Source: Rhodamnia argentea (lineage: Eukaryota; Streptophyta; Magnoliopsida; Myrtales; Myrtaceae). Taken from it: a stretch of 64,000 bases of DNA. Below, piece by piece: positions 56,415 through 64,000 of the stretch. Every line of letters begins with the position of its first letter. The stretch's first letter is position 1. A program made the position numbers and the translations under genes. The stretch spans positions 8,618,001-8,682,000 of the forward strand of contig NC_063156.1 of NCBI RefSeq assembly GCF_020921035.1, in the 5' to 3' direction. The notes beneath the pieces are model-generated. The model saw only the letters and a list, made by a program, of their open reading frames with translations, was not told the origin of the DNA and searched no databases.

Positions 56415-59400
56415 ATGCAGATAAAGGGTCGGTTCTTTCAGCCGCTCCTCTTCTGCTGCTGCTGCATTCTCTTCTCTTGTTCAGGTTCTGCCTCCACTGA
56501 CGAAGCAGCCGCCCTGTTATCGATAAAAGCCAGCCTCACCGATCCGTCGAACAGTCTTCGAGATTGGGAATTGCCCAACAATTCGGCTGGCAACAGTGCA
56601 GTTTACTACTGTAACTGGACTGGTGTCCACTGCAACTGGAATGGAGCCGTGGAAGGACTTGATCTGTCACGGATGAATCTGAGCGGGAACATCTCGGACA
56701 ACATACAGAGACTTCAGAGTCTTTCCCTCCTCAACGTTTCTTGCAATAGCTTCTCTCTGTTCCCGGAGTCTGTGACGAATCTTTCATCACTGAAGATCAT
56801 TGATATCAGCCAGAATTTCTTCATCACTAGCTTTCCGGCTGGTTTCGGAAGAATAGCTGGATTGACAATGGTCAATGCCTCGAGCAACAACTTCTCGGGA
56901 TTGATTCCCGAGGATCTGGGCAATGCGAGCACATTGCAAAGCTTAGATCTCAGGGGGAACTTCTTTCAAGGGTCGATACCGAAGTCGTTCAAGAACCTGC
57001 AGAAGCTGAAGTTTCTTGGCCTTTCGGGGAACAATCTCACTGGCCAGATTCCAGGAGAGCTCGGCCAACTCACTTCTCTAGAGAGCATAATTCTTGGGTA
57101 CAACGAATTCACCGGTGGAATCCCGGAAGAGTTCGGCAATCTCACGAATTTAAAATATCTCGATTTGGCAGTCGGGAATCTTGGCGGTCAGGTTCGTGCC
57201 GCGTTGGGGCAGCTTAAGCAGCTAGAAACTATGTTCTTGTACAACAACAATTTCGAAGGTAGTATCCCGCCGGAGATTGGAAGCATTGCATCATTGCAAT
57301 TGCTTGATCTCTCGGACAACCTGTTATCGGGAGAAGTTCCAGCTGAAATTGCTCTACTGAAGAACTTAGAGCTCTTGAACCTCATGTGCAACAACTTGTC
57401 TGGGCCAGTGCCCCCGGGGATAGGTGGGTTGACACAATTGAAGGTTCTTGAGCTCTGGAACAATTCTCTGTCTGGTCCATTGCCGAGTGATCTTGGCAAG
57501 AACTCGCCCTTGCAGTGGCTGGACATCTCGTCCAACTCTTTCTCAGGCAAGATGCCAGAAAACTTGTGCAGCAGAGGGAATCTCACCAAACTCATCCTCT
57601 TCAACAATGCCCTGTCGGGTCCGATCCCAGTTAGCCTTTCGAGTTGCGCCTCCCTTGTTCGGGTTCGAATGCAGAACAATCTTCTTTCAGGGACAATTCC
57701 AGGAGGATTAGGAAAGCTAGAGAAGCTTCAAAGGTTGGAGCTGGCAAATAACAGTCTTACAGGTCAAGTACCTAACGACATCGCCTCTTCGACATCGCTT
57801 TCTTTCATTGATCTCTCCTGGAACAATTTCCATTCTTACTTACCCTCTACAATTCTCTCCCTCCCCAATCTCCAAAGCTTCATGGCCTCGCACAACTATT
57901 TCGAGGGAGAAATCCCAGACCAGTTCCAAGATTGCCCTTCACTTTCGGAGCTGGATCTCTCTTCAAACCAGTTATCTGGCACCATCCCTTCAAGCATCGC
58001 TTCCTGTGAAAGGTTGGTCAAGTTGAACCTGAGGAACAACCGATTAACTGGAGAGATCCCGACCGCCATCGCAATGATGCCCACTTTGGCAGTTTTAGAT
58101 CTATCAAACAACTCTTTGACCGGCAGAATACCCAAGAATTTCGGGATGTCACCCGCCTTGGAAGTGTTGAATGTTTCCTACAACCAGTTAGAAGGTCCTG
58201 TTCCGGCAAATGGCTTGTTAAGGACCATAAATCCTGAAGATCTTGTGGGAAATGCCGGTCTATGTGGTGGGGTCCTCCCTCCTTGCTCAGGAAGTTTGGC
58301 ATTGACTTCGAATCGAAGGAGCTCACACAAAAAGCACATCATTGCTGGATGGATCGTCGGTATCTCAACAGCTATGGCGATTGTCATAGCTCTTTTTGGC
58401 GCGAGAACTCTCTATAGAAGGTGGTACCTGTCAAAAGGAAGTTGCTTTGAGGAAAAGCTTGAGGCGGAGAGCGGAGAGTGGCCATGGCGACTATTGGCAT
58501 TCCAAAGGCTCGGGTTCATGAGTACTGACATCCTAGCCAGCCTTAAGGAGTCAAACATCATCGGGGCCGGAGCCACTGGAACAGTTTACAAGGCCGAGAT
58601 ACCGAGGTCTAACATTGTTGTGGCAGTTAAAAAGCTCTGGAGATCGGGAACAGATATCGAAGAAGCAACTGACGATGATCTTGTTGGGGAAGTGAAACTC
58701 CTTGGGAGATTGAGGCACCGGAACATAGTACGTTTGCTCGGGTTTCTTCACAACAAGACCGATATGATGATCTTGTATGAGTTCATGCAAAATGGAAATC
58801 TTGGAGAAGCATTGCACGGGAAACAAGCAGCGAATCTACTCGTGGATTGGGTCTCAAGGTACAATATAGCGCTTGGTGTTGCCCAAGGGCTTGCTTATCT
58901 TCACCATGATTGCCGTCCGCCTATCATTCATCGAGATGTCAAGGCAACCAATATTTTGCTCGATGCGAACCTAGAAGCCAGAATTGCAGATTTCGGGTTG
59001 GCAAGAATGATGCTCCGGAAGAATGAAACAGTATCGGTAGTGGCAGGGTCCTATGGATACATTGCGCCTGGTGAGTTGATTATTAACCCCTTAATCTTCG
59101 ATCGAATTGATCAAGTGTCCCGGTTAAAAATCATATTCCCCAACAAAAAAGCTACTAATCAATGCTAAAAGGTGATGAAAATATCACATATGCTCTTGAC
59201 ATTTCCTCTAGCTAACAATGCTGCAATTTTGTTTTTATTCCCTGACAGAGTACGGCTACACCATGAAGGTTGACGAAAAGATAGACATATACAGCTTCGG
59301 TGTCGTGCTGTTGGAGCTCATCACGGGCAAAACACCCCTAGATCCCGAGTTCGGAGAATGCGTTGACATTGTCGAGTGGATATGGAGGAAAATCAGGGAC

Positions 59401-59658
59401 AACAGAGCTCTGGAAGAGGCTCTAGACCCCAATGTAGGAAACTGCAAGCATGTTCAGGAAGAGATGCTTCTGGTCCTCAGAATAGCGCTCCTCTGTACAG
59501 CAAAGCTACCGAGAGATAGGCCCTCCATGAGGGATGTCATAACAATGCTCGGAGAGGCAAAGCCTCGGAGGAAAAGCGGTAGCAATGGCGCCGCAATGTA
59601 TGAAGCTGGCAAAGACAAGCCGGTTTTCAGCACGTCACCTGTAAATGGCCTTCTCTAG
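56415..59658 (+). CDS. MIK1: LRR receptor-like serine/threonine kinase, MIK1/PXL (LRR XI) class
   Basis: Two exons, 56415-59070 and 59249-59658, joined through G|AG, give 1021 residues. Signal peptide ([20 protein letters not shown]), LRRNT cap with [12 protein letters not shown], ~20 LRRs, C-cap [10 protein letters not shown], one membrane helix (~641-665), then a kinase with glycine loop [12 protein letters not shown], Lys in [21 protein letters not shown] and activation segment [12 protein letters not shown]. All core residues are present, so it should be active (RD type). The C-terminus [10 protein letters not shown] matches the MIK1 tail as I recall it. In Arabidopsis MIK1 is a plasma-membrane receptor partner in pollen-tube attraction by LURE1. 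The single intron inside the kinase domain is typical of subfamily XI. The start at 56415 was chosen over 56376, which would put a Lys-rich tail before the signal peptide. Confidence 0.95.
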
Positions 59659-60685
59659 GGACTGAGTTCTGAGTATTTGAGTTCCTTTTGGCTAATAGTT
59701 TCTTCAATTTTTCTCTGTATGTAGAATTTCTTAATTGAATGCTTGTAGCTACTGGTTCCGATATCTGTAGAAGTCCCTGGTAGTACCTTTTCTGCAAATA
59801 AAACTTCATTTGCAGTATATGTCCATGTCCGGAATCATTGCAACAGTATATTTTTAGAGCATCAACTTTTGTTCTTATTTTGTTTTCTTGGTGAGATTCA
59901 CCCAAAAAGCAAAGGCTATCAAGATGCTCGTATCAGTTTAAGAGGTTCTGATTGGTAATAGCATTGTAAAAAGAACACATTCTTAATTTCTGAGGAAAAA
60001 CATTGCATGACATATAAAACATGTAGGCCAAGCTCATCTGGACCACTGATCTACATCATATAATTAATGTTAGAAACTTCTGCTAAAAATCCAGGTACAT
60101 GTGAATCAGTTTTCAACCCGAAAACTAGACTACTGGCCTTTCACATGCCAAATCTCATGTCATTCATAATTCCAATTTGATGTGAATAATCACATCGCTA
60201 CATTGTTAGTAATTCAAGTGGGCTCGATAAAAAAGACTCCTCATATGAAATCTCATTTCTTCGCGGAGGATATGAAGAATCAATAACAAAGAATAGTGTC
60301 CATCTATCTCTCTCAAACCGGAAGGAGAACCAACAAGAAGTTGCGAGAAGGATATGCATAGAGTACATATATCGGACATTCCATAGTTTGATTTAGCTGT
60401 ACGGCGGACAACAGCAGTGACAAAAGTTGGGAAAGGGTCATGTCACATCACCAAAAATAGAAAAGGGACACCAAGTGGAGCAGCCATGATTTTCAAAATG
60501 CTCCATTTATCCAGTCTCTCATTTCCTCAACCGTATGGCTATGGGCAAGCTATACACACGTTCACTCAAAAGTTCGCAACCACGCTCTACAGGGACCTGG
60601 ATAGCTTCAGAGCACCCAGCTTTAGGTTAGCACTCATTCTCAACAATGTTTTCAATATCATGATCATACAAAACCATGTACATGA
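59659..60685. other. Convergent spacer between MIK1 and IAA11-like gene
   Basis: Holds the 3' UTRs of both genes, which converge. No other gene; the frame at 60417-60704 overlaps the Aux/IAA exon and has no recognisable product. Confidence 0.45.
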
Positions 60686-62835
60686 TCAAGTCTCGGAAAA
60701 CTGACTATATAATTCAGTACTACCAAGTCCATTAGCCTCAGAAGTCCTCATAATTCGAAGCCTCTTCACAGAATTCAGGAACATCCTGATATAAAAGTAA
60801 AATTCCAGAATCAGATGGAAAGTATGGCATGCATAAAGAGAACTTAACAGAGAGCATATACTAGACATTAATTTGTCGAGCATTTTTCCCTTGTTCCTGA
60901 ATACTTCTGTCACAACATTGCCCAGTCAGTGCTCTTATAATATCATGCACCAACCACTTTTGTCCACACAACCCCAAATATCATAGAAGAAAAGCCATAA
61001 AGGTATTAAAATAATGGTTCTCATCTTCTCTTAATCTATGAGGTGATGTGGAAAACAGAAGCTAATCCTGAGGTTGATTTGTCACTACTTTTGCTAGAAC
61101 TTTGTCGGATTAATCAACATTTATGCACCATGAATCCCTTTCTAGATGGAGAAAGGAAGGAAGCAGCTGATATCGGCATCAAATTGGTTACGAAAACAAC
61201 CGACAGCATCAGAACTACTGGTAAAAGTCTAAGTTTTGCATAACTGCAGGATAGCAAGTAAATTCCAGGCAAGTACCGTACGAACACTGGAGCCAGGAAA
61301 GTATCTATAGGTTATAAAACTCTCTTTCTTTTCTTGTATGTATGTGGCACCAATCAATCCTCAATAATGCTTTGCCAAAGTACTAATAATCCAAACCAAC
61401 TAGTCGTTTCTCAATTGTGCTTTGCGAAAGTACTCATAATGATGTGATAGGGGTAACGACTTAAAGACTACATTTACAGAATTAGCTCCAACAAACCACT
61501 TATTGGGAAGGCCACAACTTTCATGGTCAAAGAACTGTTCTTGACACAAATCTTAACATGCTAAGAGTTGCAATTTGCCGCAAAAGAGTATAGAAATGCA
61601 AGTTGTGCTTATCAATCATCCACTTATTTTACCCTAGATTAATTTGGGCACTCGATCTAATATGAAGAATCTGAGTAAGATGATAAATAATTCCTGACTA
61701 CTTCTCTTTCCTAGGATTTAACCCGTTGACTCATATGAAGGCTTAAGCCCCTTGCAAAAGAAACAAAAATTACACGCACCAACATATGCCAGGTTAGTAT
61801 GAAAATAAAGGTGCAAAAAAGAACGTAGGCATAGTGCCAACAAAATAAGATCAAAGTATCTGCACAAGAAAAAAAAAGAGAGCAAAATCCAGAATTCTCT
61901 ATGTTCAATCAACTTAATTTGTTCATAAAGCACTTCTGGCAATGTTTCCAACGTGGCATGGTCCCAGCAAGAGAGATTGAATATTTCCACTTGGGCTTCA
62001 AAGCTTAAAAATGTAAAATGCCACATGCTTAAATAAATTGGTGCAGGACTTGTATACAGTAACACACAATAAAACAATCACAATGAAAGTACCACCGTGG
62101 TACATACCTCCAAGGAACATCTCCAATAAGCATCCAATCTCCATCTTTGTCCTCATAAGTAAGAACATATCCAGATGAACCATCCAGCAATTTTGAGGCT
62201 CTTGTTGCTCCTGCTGATCCGTGATGCGTCAACCTATTTGATCCTATAATCCAAAGAGACCACATTCACACAGGTTGCACACGATATATTTTATAAGTCC
62301 ATGTAGTTCTGATCGAGGATCTTCAAAGGGTCTATAACCCCAAACTCCAATTGAATTCATTATATTGGCTGTTGTTGAGGCCCAATCATGGCACAATGGA
62401 TCACACGGAAAGTATTGATACTTCAAAATAATTTAAATAGGAAGACCATAAAATGATAGCCACTAACAATTGAAGATCACCAAGCTACAGAAGAAAAACT
62501 CACGAGTTGCATTGACTTTTGTAGTGGGATGATCAAACATATCCTCCAATGTCTCTGCTAATCTCTCATAGCATTGATGTGCATTCAGATCTACCTTCCT
62601 TCCAATTGCAACTCCGTCCATAGTGACCTTTACAAAGAGAGAGGTTTTCGGGCACAATACCTTCATGGAGTTACCGCTTTCATCATGTCTGACATTATTG
62701 ATCTTCTCCAATGCAGCAAGCTTGCTATCATTTTTCTCAATTATGGGGTCGAATTCTCCAGTTGAAGTAGATTTTGCAGTGTTAACCAAGATGTTCATTC
62801 TGTGAGATTTTATAGGAGGCCATCCCACTACCTGA
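60686..62835 (-). CDS. IAA11: Aux/IAA transcriptional repressor, IAA11-like, 5'-partial
   Basis: Three minus-strand exons: 62831 (or 62835) to 62504, 62243-62108 and 60785-60686, about 187 residues. Domain II degron [14 protein letters not shown] (GWPP core) is intact, so the protein should be captured by TIR1/AFB-auxin and degraded. The PB1 (III/IV) domain follows: [20 protein letters not shown], the invariant Lys, then [19 protein letters not shown] (acidic OPCA face), ending [15 protein letters not shown]. It binds ARF factors in the nucleus. The N-terminal exon with the LxLxL TOPLESS-binding motif was not found up to 64000, so it must lie past the window or behind a first intron longer than ~1.1 kb. 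Assignment to IAA11/IAA10 rests on the tail and on synteny; the family is certain. Confidence 0.93.
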
Positions 62836-64000
62836 CTGCTCAGCAATTGTGTAACAGCAGGAAACATACATACATTAGTGATAGAACTGTGCACAATATC
62901 AAACTCCAACAAAACGGTCAACTAAATATGCAAGAATATTCTCTCTAGTGTAAATGAAAAATGCAAAGATCATCCATTCATCTAACTCTCAACATTCATA
63001 CATGGCCAAGAAGGAGAACCTATGTGGCGATTTTATGGACTCTGCCCTATTGGCAAGGGCGAAAATGTTTTCAGGGAAAACAAGTAGAACAAAGGGGTAA
63101 GGAAGCTTGCGTGAACCACTCAAACACACTAGTTCAAGTGCTGGATCAGATCACCACTTTAAATATGTCGAAAGAACATTTCATGGTCTGCGATAGTCAT
63201 CAGCTATCGCAACTAAAATGCAGCGATGAAAACATGACGAAGACCAAAATAATGATAAGATGTCCCTGTAGTTATTTAGGCCAGTAATATATCACCATTT
63301 TCCCTGGTCAAGAATTTGATTCTCACAAATGAATGAGCTACTTCCTATTGCATTTCTTAGTTTCAATTTTGCGAACTGAAGCAACGAAAGAAAATTAATT
63401 GACGAGCTAGATCGAGATGTGCCTCGATGGGATTGGAGCCTCTCTACTGTCTCTGCCGCGTGGCAGTGAATGAGAACATGTTAGTCCTCTACTTGGCAAC
63501 TCTGTGGCAAAGTCAAACGAAACAAAAACAAAACAAAATAAAATAATATAAAATAAACATAGACCCTAGTACCAAATCCCTCATAAATAAGCTTATATTT
63601 CACTCTCAGAATTAGTAGAAGGGAAGGTATGCTGATTTCTATGTGCAGAGTATTGGTTAACAAACTCAACGCTGGTGGTTCTAGCCTTCCTTCGTCGTTT
63701 CCTTTCCGAATTTCACATAAAAAATACAGAAGAAGAAAAGGAAGGATAAGAGTGGAAATGTGTTTTCATCTCTCGTTTCCCTTGCAGCTTAAGTACCGAA
63801 AAATAGTTCCTTTTTTTTTTCCCTTTCCTTGAACATCCCCTGGTCCAAACGCAATTTTCTACAAACTTCAGCGGAAAATATTATACTAAAATTATCGGAT
63901 TAATCTTTCCATAACATCAATTTCCGTTTTCTGTTATCTACTTAATTATATCTAAAGTTGCAGAAGGAAGTGAACAAAAATTATAAAACCATTTGATCTG
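62836..64000 (-). other. Probable first intron of the Aux/IAA gene
   Basis: No minus-strand frame here has an EAR (LxLxL) motif. The sequence is AT-rich with scattered short frames, consistent with an intron continuing out of the window. Alternatively exon 1 has been lost. Confidence 0.5.

Noticed and set aside
57188-57679. 163-aa minus-strand frame opposite the LRR region
   Set aside because: Shadow of the periodic LRR codons on the complementary strand.

Overview
The window is nuclear DNA from a flowering plant, almost certainly a eudicot. The genes are split by GT-AG introns, the spacers are AT-rich and full of small inverted-repeat transposons, and every recognised product has a close match in rosid gene families. 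The style of the repeats suggests Myrtales (Eucalyptus-like), but that is an impression, not a demonstration.

Layout on the + strand unless stated: (1) 473-7771, a 5'-truncated PLP-dependent aromatic amino acid decarboxylase family gene. A Phe at the catalytic loop position predicts an aromatic aldehyde synthase. (2) 8.1-22.9 kb, a gene-poor repeat region. It contains a ~500-bp tandem duplication interrupted by a 1.26-kb palindromic insertion, plus several palindromic non-autonomous elements. (3) 23795-32499, a complete 11-exon ABCC5/MRP5-type vacuolar ABC transporter (1538 aa). (4) 34426-39323, a complete 12-exon NDUFA9 subunit of mitochondrial complex I (394 aa). (5) 40164-40517, a small orphan membrane protein. 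(6) 42730-44296, a MUR3/KATAMARI-type xyloglucan galactosyltransferase carrying a 1-bp insertion and a nonsense codon. (7) 44656-47271, minus strand, plastid Psb28. (8) 47.3-56.4 kb, a second repeat region, including a 2.1-kb terminal-inverted-repeat element that carries a GRF zinc-finger gene. (9) 56415-59658, an LRR receptor kinase of the MIK1/PXL class (1021 aa). (10) 60686-62835, minus strand, an IAA11-type Aux/IAA repressor whose first exon lies outside the window.

The genes do not form a pathway. Their order is informative, though. From recalled locus numbers, AAS-NDUFA9-MUR3 matches Arabidopsis AT2G20340-AT2G20370, TYDC-PSB28-MIK1-IAA11 matches AT4G28680-AT4G28640, and ABCC5 together with an IAA10/11 gene matches AT1G04120/AT1G04100. 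The window therefore looks like one ancestral block that Arabidopsis later duplicated and thinned out over three chromosomes.

Exon boundaries were derived by hand from splice signals and reading-frame continuity. Each joined coding sequence keeps frame. Protein matches rest on recognition of the families, not on a search.
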